From the NCBI GenBank assembly GCA_003290165.1, contig QNQO01002056.1, positions 62,001-126,000 on the forward strand: 64,000 bases of DNA, in the 5' to 3' direction. The translations under genes were made by a program, and so were the position numbers. The first letter of the stretch is position 1. Each line of letters opens with the position of its first letter. Under the pieces are notes generated by a model that saw only the letters and a list, made by a program, of their open reading frames with translations, did no database searches and had not been told where the DNA came from. This DNA is from Berberis thunbergii (lineage: Eukaryota > Streptophyta > Magnoliopsida > Ranunculales > Berberidaceae). Positions 19,627 to 30,083 of the stretch are shown piece by piece.

Positions 19627-22600
19627 TCTTTTGCAGATGAGGGAAATGTTGAAAGGGGTTTTTTCCCTTTCTATTCAATTCCAAATGATCTCGGATAACT
19701 CAATTTGGTCAGGGACTAACATTTATGGTCCATGTGATCCTTCACTTAGAGACCACTTCTGGGAAGAACTATATGACATTGCTGGTTGGGTGCAATCTCC
19801 ATGGGTGTTAGCCGGTGACTTCAATGTTGTCCGTCATATGAATGAAAAAAAAGGATGCAGGAGGAGGTCCACGAGCATGCAGAAATTCAATCAATTCATT
19901 AATGAGGTGGAACTCGCTGATTTCAGTCTAAAAGGGGGAAAATTCACATGGTCAAATCAGAGAGATCTCCCTATCCTTTGTCGACTTGATCGATTTCTAG
20001 CCTCGGTGGATTGGATTGACAAATTTGGTGATAAAGTCGAATGGCTCAAAGGTGCAGCAGGTTTTGACCATCACGCGATTTTGCTTGCGAACTCGTCTGT
20101 TGTTGGTGGTACTCGCCTTTTTTCCTTTGATAACGGTTGGTTTGATCACCCTACCCTGGCAGAGGAGATGAAAGTTTGGTGGAACAACTCAGTAGTCTCT
20201 GGCCACCCTGGCTACTGTTTATGGTGGAAGCTTAAGGCTCTCAGATGCAATCTCAAAAGCTGGCGGACTAAAGTTTGGGGTAAGACAAATTTATGTATTC
20301 AAAATATCTCTGCTTTAATTGCTATCATTGATGCGGATGAAGAGATTAGGGACTTGACTGATGAGGAGAGGTCTTGTAGAGTGCAACTACAACAAGAGTG
20401 GGCAACATTAACCAAGAGAGATGATGAGTTTTGGAGAATCAGATCAGGAGTCAACTGAGTTCGTCATATGGATCAGGGGACTAAATTCTTTAATACATTG
20501 GCAAACAGACGTAGACTGTTTAACTCCATTGAAGCTCTCAGCACGGGTCAGGAGTTGGTAGTGGATGAAGTCAGTATTAAAGCACTCTTGATATCTCATT
20601 TCAAGAAGTTGTTCCATGAAAAGGAGGAGTGGCGACCTTTCTTCTCGGGGATTACCTTCAAGTCTATCTCTCAGTCTACGGCTACTGCCTTGGTAGAAAA
20701 CTTTTCGGAGATGGAAATTAGAGCGGCAATGGAAGATCTAAAATCTGAAGTTTCTCCAGGTCTTGATGATTTCTCAATGGTGTTCTATTTGAATATGTGG
20801 GAGGTAATCAAAAATGATTTTCTGAAACTTATTGCAGATTTTAACTCGAGAAACTTTCTCGATTGGCGGTTGAACACCACTATCATCTCGCTCATTCCTA
20901 AATGCGCGGGAATGCGGACGGTAAAAGATTTTAGACCTATCAGTATTTTGAATGAGGCCTATAAGATCATTGCCAAGGTGTTGGCTAACAGATTGAAAAT
21001 AGTTCTTCATTCAATCATTTCTCCTTTTCAAAGTGCAGCAGTCAGTGGAAGACAGGTGGTTGATAGCCCATTGATTGCCAATGAAATTATTGATTCTAGA
21101 AAAAAACAGGGTGTTCCAGGGCTTGTTATCAAATTAGATTTCTCCAAAGCCTTTGACAATGTTTCTTGGAGATACTTGGATTTGGTAATGACTCGCATGG
21201 GGTTTGACTCCAAATGGATTCATTGGCTTCACACTTGCAGATCTACAGCTAATTTCTCTCTGAAAATTAATGGTCAACTACACGGGTTTTTCAATAGCTC
21301 GAAAGGCCTGCGACAAGGCGATCATCTGTCTCCTCTTCTTTTTACTATAGCAGCAGAATGTTTGACCAAAATGATTCTTAAAGCGGTTGATGCTGGCCTA
21401 GTAAAAGGGTTTTCTGTCGCGGAGGGTAGTCCACCTGTCTCTATTCTCCAGTATGCGGATGATACTATCCTCTTTTGTGATGCTTCCGCTTCTCAGGTTC
21501 TTGCTCTTAAGAGAATAATGCTTTGGTTCGAAGTTATTTCAGGACTGAAAATCAACTTCCACAAATCAAGGGTGTTGCCCATTGGAGATGTCCCTCATTT
21601 GCACCAGTTGGCGGATTTATTGGGTTGTTCAGCAGGTCACCTTCCAGTTAAGTACTTGGGCATGCCATTGGGGGCTAGTTTCAAAAGTAATGTTGTGTGG
21701 GATGAGACGATCGAAAGGATGGAATCGAAACTAGCGTCTTGGAAACGCAAATTTCTCTCCAAAGCAGGCAGACTAGCTCTTGTCAAATCCACATTAGCTT
21801 CTATCCTGGTCTTCATTCTGTCTCTTATCAAGGTTCCCTATTCCATAGCTGCCAAGATGGAACGGATCATGCGCGATTTCCTTTGGGGTTCTTCTCATAA
21901 CTCTAGAAAGATGCATTTAGTGGGCTGGGAGAAAATTTGTTGCCCTAAATCCCAAGGTGGTTTAGGCATTCGTCAGGTGCTCACTTTCAATATTGCATTA
22001 CTTTCTAAGTGGCTTTGGCGATTTGCAGAAGAGGATGATAACTTATGGAGATCTCTCATCATGGACAAATATGGGCGCAATAGATGGGTTTGGGAAAAGA
22101 GAACTAAGTACACCTCCTACGGCTGCTCTTTGTGGAAGTCTATCTCCCGGTGCGCAAGTGGCTTCTACCCTCACACCTCTCTCCAATGTGGAAATGGTGA
22201 TCTCATCTCTTTCTGGCATGATGTTTGGTGTAGTAACCAATCTTTGAAGGATCTGTTTCTAAGGTTGTTTATCATTAACAACAATCAATATGGGAGTGTG
22301 AGCAGTTTTTGTTCTAACGACAACTCTTGGGACCTTTCCTTTCGCAGACACCTTAATACTGGGGAACTAGATGAGTTCGCTAATCTTATACATCTGTTGG
22401 GTAGACAAATGCTCTCAGAGGGACCAGATAGTTTGGTGTGGAAGGGAAAAGGCGTGAGCTTTTCGGTGAAAGAATTTTCGGATATGTTGGCTGCATCTCA
22501 TTATGAGACCCACTCTAATCCCTTCATTTCCTCCCACAAAAATCTGGTATGGGTGAAAAACCTTTTTTCTCGGATTAATTTCTTTAGTTGGTCAGTTTTG

Positions 22601-23123
22601 CACGAGAAGATCTTGACTAAAGATAGGTTAAGGAAAATAGGAATCCTCACTGGGAGTCTTTGTGTGCTTTGCAATGAATTTGAAGAAACACTGGACCATT
22701 TGATGCTTCATTGCAGTTTCTCCAAATCCATTTGGAGCAGTTTCTTGGTGGAATTCGGTTTGAGTTTGATGTTTGAAGGCTCCATTTTAGATTGGCTAAG
22801 TTGGTGGTCTCAAGCTAATCCTTCCCGTCGGGGGGAGTGGTTATGGCGTAGGGTCTCTCACGTTCTCATGTGGTGTGTGTGGAAAGAAAGAAATAAAAGG
22901 GTTTTTGAAGGACTACACAGATCGGAGCACTCTATCTTTATCGAGATTAGAGAATTACTGTGGAGGATGGGTTCGACATGTAATTTATTTAGGGATTTGA
23001 GTTTTGACACTTTTATAGTGTCTTGGCATTCCTTGATATAGGAATGTTTTTCGTTGTATTTTATCTCTCTTTCTTTCATTAATAAACATCTTCATGTTTG
23101 ACCGTAAAAAAAAAAAAAAAAAA

Positions 23124-23153
<30 letters not shown>
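19627..23153 (+). mobile_element. 5'-truncated LINE (L1 type) with poly(A) tail
   Basis: A 3.5-kb insertion starts inside the endonuclease domain of ORF2 and ends, after a 65-bp 3' UTR with ATTAATAAACATC, in a roughly 50-base A-rich tail. It is flanked by AATACTTA at 19619-19626 and 23154-23161. The paralogous stretch at 50,110-50,240 carries the same flanks joined without the insert (GTTAACAAGAATACCTACTTG). Confidence 0.85.
19631..23041 (+). pseudogene. LINE ORF2: endonuclease C-terminus, reverse transcriptase, zf-RVT; one nonsense codon
   Basis: The frame is open from the truncation point to the TAG at 23,041 except for a TGA at 20456-20458, where relatives have Trp (RSGVN-stop-VRHMDQGTKFF). 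The first 275 codons are the EEP endonuclease C-terminus, with GDFNVV, FTWSNQRD, CRLDRFLASVDW and a final FDHHAI in place of the usual S-D-H. The next 857 codons hold the reverse transcriptase: DFRPISILNEAYKIIAK, LDFSKAFDNVSW, GLRQGDHLSPLLF and the catalytic YADD. The zf-RVT region follows with CVLCNEFEETLDHLMLHC. ORF1 and the endonuclease start are missing, so the copy is dead on arrival. Confidence 0.9.
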
Positions 23154-23158
<5 letters not shown>

Positions 23159-23169
23159 TTACTTGGCTT

Positions 23170-23461
23170 CTATATTGCGGCACCAATGGGAAAAAAAAAG
23201 GAGTCCACATCACTAATAATATGCTCGAAAGTGATCCCCATAATTAGAGGTTCTACATTGATACCCATGTTGCTATAGATCTCGAACTTCATTAATCTTT
23301 AAGATGGAGTGCGCACATTGTACGATATTCATGATTTAGTTTTGAGTGGAAATCATCGATTACATGAAATAAGTCTATTTTGATAAAATGGCAAATCAAA
23401 ATCGATAACTGATCTTAATTTTAGACGCCTAAAATGTTACTAAAATCTATATAAAATTAAA
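23170..23461. repeat. NLR-cluster upstream repeat copy
   Basis: Matches 50,195-50,480 closely (ACATTGATACCCATGTTG, TTTTGAGTGGAAATCATC). It is the continuation of the duplicated flank interrupted by the LINE. Confidence 0.65.
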
Positions 23462-23600
23462 GAGCAATGCTACATGGCGAGGAAATGAGCGAGGGGAGTG
23501 AGGTGGAGGGGGGTGGACCATTCACCCCCTTCAGGATGCATGTCATCACCCCCCTCCACCTCAGTCCCCTCGCTCATTTCCTCGCCATTTAGAATTTTTG
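23462..23600. mobile_element. Foldback MITE, copy 4, 9-bp TSD
   Basis: A 139-bp element runs from GAGCAATGCTACATGGCGAG to CTCGCCATTTAGAATTTTTG. It is flanked by AAAATTAAA at 23453-23461 and AAAATCAAA at 23601-23609 (one mismatch). The arms GAGGAAATGAGCGAGGGGAG and their complement form a hairpin around GGATGCATGTCATC. Confidence 0.75.
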
Positions 23601-23759
23601 AAAATCAAACCATTGGAGTAAATTAAGAGTAATTCTAGGTGTGGAGAAAACCAGCGAGGAAATGAGCGAGGGGAGGGTGGTGGCGTGGTGGGAACCGTTC
23701 AACTCCTTCAAAATACGTGTATCAAAAAAGATGTCACGCATTTCGAAAGAGATGAACGG

Positions 23760-24230
23760 TGTAAGGACTCAAGGTCAGAGGCCATCCTAATGGTCTCAAA
23801 ACTCAATGTCTAATGGTCTCAAAACTCAATGTTCCCTTTTGAAAAGTACCCAAATGTTTAGCATCTATATTATAGGGGGAAGGTTTGAGCTCTTGACTGT
23901 GAGGACGTGTTGCCTCCATTGCATAGTCGGGCCAGACTGTACCGCTAGCATTTTTATTATTTTCTTTGCATTGCTTTTCAACTTCAAACTTGTATTCTCT
24001 TCGATCGATAGCATCGAACTAGTCTTGAGCAACGTCCTTCCGAACGTTCCTCCCCATTGTAACCTATTGAATGTGAATGAGAGCTTTTACTGACTATTGT
24101 GCATTGTTATATTGTCTACAGATTGATATTGTGCATTCTCAAGTTAATATTTGTGCCCGTCAAAGTAACTACTCATAGGCTTACTAGTGGATTGGATAAC
24201 TAGTGTCGCACGGATTACTAGTCCGTGACA
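23760..24230 (+). repeat. 5' LTR
   Basis: Begins TGTAAGGACTCAAGG and ends CTAGTCCGTGACA (TG..CA). It contains an internal direct repeat of TAATGGTCTCAAAACTCAAT. Confidence 0.95.
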
Positions 24231-24231
24231 G

Positions 24232-24244
24232 TTGGTATCAGAGC
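24232..24244 (+). promoter_or_regulatory. Primer binding site, tRNA-iMet
   Basis: TTGGTATCAGAGC directly after the 5' LTR is complementary to the 3' end of initiator methionine tRNA, as in most plant LTR elements. Confidence 0.9.
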
Positions 24245-24257
24245 TAGAGCTTGTTGA

Positions 24258-25442
24258 ATGCAAACCAGGATGCAGGAAATAAATGAGCGACTTAGCGCTA
24301 TGGAGGAACGACAGACCAGTCGAATGCATAGACTGGAAGGCAGAATGGACCAGTTGAACACTTTGGGAGAACAGATTAGTCGGTTGGATGGACTCTTTTC
24401 ACTGGCAGACAGAGTGGATTCGCTAGCTGAGCATGTTGATAACTTAGAGGGAAGAACAGTCGCAATGGAAGAGTCGCCTCACCCCACAGCTCAGGTGATG
24501 AGTGACTTCCAATTACAGTTGGAGGACTTATTTGCAAGGGTTGGCTTGCTCACTAAGGCCACAGGGACGACCGATCACCCTAGGATGAAAGTACCCGAGC
24601 CAAAGTCATATGCTGGGGCACGAGATGGGAAGGAGTTAGAGAACTTCTTGTTTGATCTGGAGCAGTATTTTCGCGCGGTGAACCCCGAATCTGAAGAAGC
24701 CAAGATTACCATGGCGACCATGTACTTAGCAGGTGATGCAAAGCTATGGTGGAGAACCAAATATGCAGATATGGAAGAAGGTCGCATCCTTATTAGAACT
24801 TGGGCAGACCTCAAGAAGGAGCTCAGAAATCAATTCTTGCCTGAGAACACTGATTTCTTAGCAAGGAGGAAGCTCCACACCATCAAACAGACAGGCAATA
24901 TTCGAGACTATGTCCGACAATTCTCAACTTGCTTGCTAGATATTCGAGACATGTCTGAGAAGGACAAAGTTTTCTGTTTCATGGAACAAGCTCATCCGCT
25001 TCTACAAGTAGAATTGCAAAGGCAGAAGGTGACAGACATTACAAGTGCAATTGCGGCAGCAGAAAGGTTTGGTGATTATATGCCCATGACTGGATCCACT
25101 TCGCTCAATCACTCCACAGCTAGAACTGGCAGTACCAATTCAAGCTCAGGGTCGAATGCTCGCTCACCTCACCAAAATTGGGGAAACTCAAGTCAGAACC
25201 GAGGAAACTATAATTCCCGGCCGTCCAATCAGAATTGGAGTTCCAACAAAAATTGGAATGCCAGCTCCAGCAACTCAAATTATAACAACAAAGGAGGGCA
25301 AAACTACTCTGGGCAGTGGAGACCATCTGCCCCTGCCCCATGCATTCTTTGCAATAGTAGAGATCACCCAACAGGCAAATGTCCATCCAAACCAGCTCTA
25401 CACTCATTAATATCCTTGCTTCAAGCAGAACCTTCTAACTAG
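24258..25442 (+). CDS. Gypsy gag polyprotein (capsid plus zinc knuckle)
   Basis: The 394-residue frame starts 13 bp after the primer site at an ATG (MQTRMQEINE). Residues 1-80 are rich in charged heptad-like repeats and likely coiled coil. Residues about 110-270 are the retrotransposon capsid domain (LENFLFDLEQYF, AKLWWRTKYAD, TWADLKKELRNQFLPEN, IRDYVRQFSTCLLDI). A Ser/Asn/Gly-rich linker follows, then a nucleocapsid knuckle CILCNSRDHPTGKC. The frame ends at TAG 25440-25442, which lies in the same phase as pol. It could be a stop read through at low rate, or a mutated CAG in a once continuous gag-pol. Confidence 0.9.
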   Translation: MQTRMQEINERLSAMEERQTSRMHRLEGRMDQLNTLGEQISRLDGLFSLADRVDSLAEHVDNLEGRTVAMEESPHPTAQVMSDFQLQLEDLFARVGLLTKATGTTDHPRMKVPEPKSYAGARDGKELENFLFDLEQYFRAVNPESEEAKITMATMYLAGDAKLWWRTKYADMEEGRILIRTWADLKKELRNQFLPENTDFLARRKLHTIKQTGNIRDYVRQFSTCLLDIRDMSEKDKVFCFMEQAHPLLQVELQRQKVTDITSAIAAAERFGDYMPMTGSTSLNHSTARTGSTNSSSGSNARSPHQNWGNSSQNRGNYNSRPSNQNWSSNKNWNASSSNSNYNNKGGQNYSGQWRPSAPAPCILCNSRDHPTGKCPSKPALHSLISLLQAEPSN

Positions 25443-25484
25443 ACCGCATCGAGCTCGAACCCCACCAACAGTGAGACCTCCCAA

Positions 25485-28400
25485 ATGGGAGCTCTACGCA
25501 AGCTCAATGCCGTCAAAGGAGAAATGTATGAGCATCCACACAAGAAGGCTTTACAATACATCGACATCACTATCAATGGGTTCCCCTCCCAAGCATTGTT
25601 GGATTCCGGAGCGACAGACAATTTTATTGCCCCAGATGAAGCTAGACGTGTGGGTCTGAACTTAGAAGGAGATGTGGGTAAGTTGAAAGCTGTCAACTCT
25701 GAGGCAATCTCTATCAAGGGTATGGCTAGAGCTGTGCCACTACAGGTTGGTCCATGGGAAGGAAGATCAAACTTCTTGGCCGTTCCACTTGATGATTTTA
25801 AGGTGATTCTTGGCCAAGAATTCTTCCGAGGAGCTGCAGCAGGACCATTACCTTTCATGGACTCCTTGGGGTTTTTCGGACCCAGACTACGCATTGTCCC
25901 AACCTCAATTCGACCAACAACTCATGATAGAATATTGACGGCGCTCCAAGTCAAGAGGGGCTTGGCCAAAGGAGAAGATACATACTTAGCTGTGGCGAAG
26001 CTAGAGATGGAAGATGATACTAGCAAAATCCCTGAAGAAATTGCCCAAGTTATTGCTGATTTCAGCGAAGTGATGCCGAATGAACTGCCAAAGAATCTAC
26101 CTCCCAGAAGGCTCATTGATCACGAAATTGAGTTAGTCCCTGGAGCCAAGCCACCTGCACGTAGTCCATATCGCATGAGCCCTCCAGAGCTGACTGAATT
26201 GAGAACACAACTAGATGGCTTGTTGGAGTCGGGATTCATTCGGCCCTCTAAAGCACCTTATGGAGCACCTGTTCTTTTTCAGCGGAAACATGATGGCAGT
26301 CTTCGCCTTTGTGTCGATTATAGAGCCTTGAACAAAGTCACTATAAAGAACAAGTACCCGCTGCCGCTCATTGCAGATTTATTCGACCAACTTGGATCCG
26401 CCAGATACTTCACAAAACTCGACTTGAGATCAGGTTACTATCAGGTCCGCATTGCTGCTGGTGATGAACCCAAAACTGCTTGTTCTACTAGATATGGGTC
26501 TTATGAGTTCCTAGTAATGCCCTTCGGCTTGACCAATGCTCCAGCTACATTTTGCACCCTTATGAATGGCCTGTTTCGTCACCTTCTGGACAAGTCTGTA
26601 GTTGTCTATCTTGACGACATTGTGGTTTATAGTGGGACTATAGAAGAACACCTACATCATTTGCGAGAAGTGTTCCAAATCCTTAGGGATAATCATCTCT
26701 TTGTCAAGAAGGAAAAGTGCTCATTCGGCCAGACCCAGATCAATTTCTTGGGTCATGTTATTGGGAATGGCAAGATTCGGATGGACATGGAGAAAGTCAA
26801 GGCAATCCATGATTGGAACTCTCCCAAGAACGTATCTCAACTACGTTCTTTCCTTGGACTTGCAAACTATTATCGTCGCTTCATAAGGGACTACTCTAAA
26901 AGAGCTGTTGCCCTAACAAATTTGTTGAAGCACGACCGAACATGGGAATGGGATAGGCAGTGTGAAGCTTCATTCCAAGACTTGAAATCGGCCGTGGTGA
27001 AAGATCCAGTATTGGCCTTGCCAGACATCACTAAGCCCTTTGAAGTACAAACAGATGCATCTGATTATGCCTTAGGGGGAGTTTTACTTCAAGATGGTCA
27101 CCCGGTAGCATATGAGAGTCGAAAGTTGAATGATACAGAGTCTCGTTACTCAGCTCAGGAAAAGGAATTGCTAGCCATTGTACATTGTTTACGGGTGTGG
27201 AGACACTACCTCTTGGGATCTCAAGTTCTTGTTAAAACGGATAATGCTGCGGCAAGCCATTTTCTTACTCAGAAGATGCTCACCTCCAAGCAATCTCGAT
27301 GGCAGGAAAAATTAGCAGAATTTGACTTAGTATTGGAATACAAGCCAGGGCGCACTAACAATGTAGCTGATGCACTCAGTAGAAGGGCGGACCTTGCAGT
27401 GCTAACCCATACCGGTCCGAGCCACACCATCTTGGAGAAGATCAAAGTCGGTCTACAGACCGATCCACAAGCGAAGGCGATTACAGAGTTGATCAAGCAG
27501 GGCAAAACTCGACGGTTCTGGATAAAAGATGGAGCAATACTCACCACTGGTAATCGCCTCTATGTTCCGAGAGCTTCTGGTCTGAGGAAAGAATTTTTGA
27601 GAGAATGCCATGACACCCATTGGGCGGGACATCCAGGTTGGAGACGAACACTTGCATTGCTAGAGAGGGGGTACTATTGGCCACAGATACAGGAAGATGT
27701 AATGGCCTATGTTCGAACCTGCCTTATTTGCCAGCAAGATAAGGTTGAAAGAGATCGACCAGTAGGCTTACTCGAGCCTCTGCCTGTTCCAACTCGCCCT
27801 TGGGAAAGTGTTTCTATGGACTTCATTACGGGGTTACCGAAAGTGGAGGATTTCAGAAGTATCCTTGTAGTTGTCGACCGATTCTCAAAATATGTGACAT
27901 TTGTGCCAACCGGACTGACTTGCACAGCCGAAGATACGGCGCAATTGTTCCTCAAGCATGTCGTTAAGTATTGGGGACTGCCCGAAAACATTGTTAGCGA
28001 CCGTGATGCTCGCTTCACAGGAAAGTTCTGGAAGGAGTTGTTCAAGCTCTTGGGATCCAAACTTAATATGTCAACAAGCCAACATCCCTAATCCGACGGA
28101 CAGACTGAGCGCTTTAACTCTATGCTTGAAGAATATCTTCGCCATTTTGTAAGTGCAAACCAGAAAAATTGGGTGGGACTACTTGATGTTGCACAATTCT
28201 GTTTCAACTTACAAAAGAGCTCAGCTACTCACTCCAGCCCCTTTCAGTTAGTCACCGGTCAGCAACCATTGACACCACATACCGTGCTGACCGGATACCA
28301 AGGACCCAGCCCCAGAGCTCTTGAATTTGTCAAAGCCTGGCAGAAAAACATTGAAGTTGCTCGAGCCTATCTTGAGAAAGCCTCCCGTCACATGAAGAAA

Positions 28401-28898
28401 TGGGCGGACAAGAAGCGACGAATCGATCCTTTTGAAGTCGGGGACTTGGTTTTGGTGAAGTTAGATATGTTCAACAAGTATAAACGGACGGCTAGAGCAC
28501 ACAACAATTTGTTTCGCAAGTATGAGGGACCGGTACAGATTATTGAGAGAGTTGGCAAAGTCTCCTACCGCGTCAAGTTACCACATTGGCTCCGCTTCAC
28601 CCATCCTGTCTTCCATGCAAGTAACTTGAAGTCCTACCATGCCGATGCCGCTGATCCCACAAGAAATGCCTCTACCCGAGCATTGCCTAAACATCCTACT
28701 AAGCCAGATCGAGAAGTGGAAGAAATCTTAGCTGACCGTCTCATCAACAACACAGGCCCGGATAGAGAGTATTTGGTCAAGTGGCAGGATGAACCTCCTT
28801 CAGAAATCAGTTGGGAGCCAGTCGAGCATCTACTGCCATACCTCTCAAAGCTGGAAGAGTACTTGGAAAAGTTCGCTGCGAGGGCGTCAGCGAATTGA
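25485..28898 (+). pseudogene. Gypsy pol: protease, RT, RNase H, integrase, chromodomain; one nonsense codon
   Basis: Open in one phase from 25,485 to 28,898 except TAA at 28089-28091. The order is aspartic protease ([13 protein letters not shown], about residue 40), reverse transcriptase ([20 protein letters not shown] near residue 376), RNase H ([34 protein letters not shown]), then integrase HHCC finger ([17 protein letters not shown]). The integrase core has MDFITGLPK and VSDRDARF. The stop replaces the residue between STSQHP and SDGQTERFN, so the catalytic Glu of D,D35E lies just beyond it. The C-terminus is a chromodomain (VEEILADR, EYLVKWQDEP, ISWEPVEHL), which targets integration to heterochromatin in chromoviruses. 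CAA to TAA is the simplest origin of the stop. Confidence 0.93.
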
Positions 28899-28909
28899 GT
28901 GTGGGAGAG

Positions 28910-29379
28910 TGTAAGGACTCAAGGTCAGAGGCCATCCTAATGGTCTCAAAACTCAATGTCTAATGGTCTCAAAACTCAATGTTCCCTTTTGAAAAGTGCC
29001 CAAATGCTTAGCATCTATATTATAGGGGAAGGTTTGAGCTCTTGACTGTGAGGACGTGTTGCCTCCATTGCATAGTCGGGCCAGACTGTACCGCTAGCAT
29101 TTTTATTATTTTCTTTGCATTGCTTTTCAACTTCAAACTTGTATTCTCTTCGATCGATAGCATCGAACTAGTCTTGAGCAACGTCCTTCCGAACGTTCCT
29201 CCCCATTGTAACCTATTGAATGTGAATGAGAGCTTTTACTGACTATTGTGCATTGTTATATTGTCTACAGATTGATATTGTGCATTCTCAAGTTAATATT
29301 TGTGCCCGTCAAAGTAACTACTCATAGGCTTACTAGTGGATTGGATAACTAGTGCCGCACGGATTACTAGTCCGTGACA
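28910..29379 (+). repeat. 3' LTR
   Basis: Same sequence as the 5' LTR with a few differences (for example GTGCCC for GTACCC, GTGCCGCAC for GTGTCGCAC). It is preceded by a short purine tract GTGGGAGAG at 28901-28909, the likely polypurine tract. Confidence 0.95.
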
Positions 29380-29459
29380 AACGGTTTTCACCCCACCACC
29401 TTCCTCCACTCGCTCATTTCCTCGCTGGTTTCCTCGACACCTAGAATTTCTGGTAAATT

Positions 29460-29980
29460 AAATATATGGTATGATTTTACTTGGCAATGCTCAAATAAAG
29501 CATCAAAAGTTTTACCTTGGTGGAGTACTACTGCCGCTACTATTGCCAGACATCCCATGTGAACTAACAGCTGTGCTATTATCTTGCCCCGGCTTTTTCA
29601 ACTTTCTACAAGTGAATTTAATTTCCTCCCCCCACGTTTTACATCATTCCCATGTGAACTACACCAGTGCTTTCAAAATTTGTACATTTTTTTCAACTTA
29701 ACAGCTGTGCTATTCTCTTGTCTCGTCTTTTTCAACTTTCTACAAGTGAATATAATTTCCTCCACCCATCTTTTACATCATTCCCATGTGAACTACACCA
29801 GTGCTTTCTAGGTTGATTAGCATTAGCATTGGATTTCCTTTCATCTCAAGCCATGTCATGTTTGAAAAGAAATAACTAGACAAAAAATCATGAATTAATA
29901 TAATAGGTCCAGTATGCCTTGGACCCAAGTGTCCCCACCTTTTAATTATCATAGTGATACGTCCTTCAATTAAGTTTGAT
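29460..29980 (+). repeat. Upstream region of NLR gene 1 with tandem units
   Basis: Matches 50,500-50,940 upstream of gene 2. It contains two tandem copies (about 29,590-29,705 and 29,706-29,815) of a 110-125-bp unit with TTTCTACAAGTGAAT and CATCATTCCCATGTGAACTA. The gene 2 copy has one such unit, so this stretch varies in copy number between paralogues. Confidence 0.65.
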
Positions 29981-29981
29981 C

Positions 29982-29989
29982 TATAAATA
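29982..29989 (+). promoter_or_regulatory. TATA box of NLR gene 1
   Basis: TATAAATA lies 95 bp before the ATG at 30,084, in a context (TTTGATC-TATAAATA-CGTGGTGGATC) identical in gene 2 at the same distance. That leaves a short 5' leader rich in AAG/GAA. Confidence 0.65.
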
Positions 29990-30083
29990 CGTGGTGGATC
30001 TCTTTCTTTTTCAAATCAAACAAGCCTTCTTCATTGCTAAATTCAAGTAAGAAAGAGAAAAAGCAAAGGAGAAGAAGGAAACA

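Larger units (their letters stand above)
23760..29379 (+). mobile_element. Ty3/gypsy chromovirus LTR retrotransposon
   Basis: A complete 5.6-kb element with 5-bp target duplication AACGG (23755-23759, 29380-29384), LTRs of 471 and 470 bp, an initiator-Met tRNA primer site, gag, pol and a chromodomain. LTRs differ by about three substitutions and one indel by eye, so the insertion is recent. Two in-frame stops (25440-25442 and 28089-28091) break the coding region. The clade within the chromoviruses is not assigned. Confidence 0.95.
23627..29452. mobile_element. Foldback MITE, copy 5, split by the gypsy element
   Basis: The left half (23,627-23,759, starting GAGTAATTCTAGG) and right half (29,385-29,452, ending CCTAGAATTTCTG) are the two arms of one foldback MITE. 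The outer flanks are GTAAATTAA at 23618-23626 and 29453-29461. The Ty3/gypsy element inserted into it, duplicating AACGG. Without the insert the MITE is about 200 bp. Confidence 0.85.
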
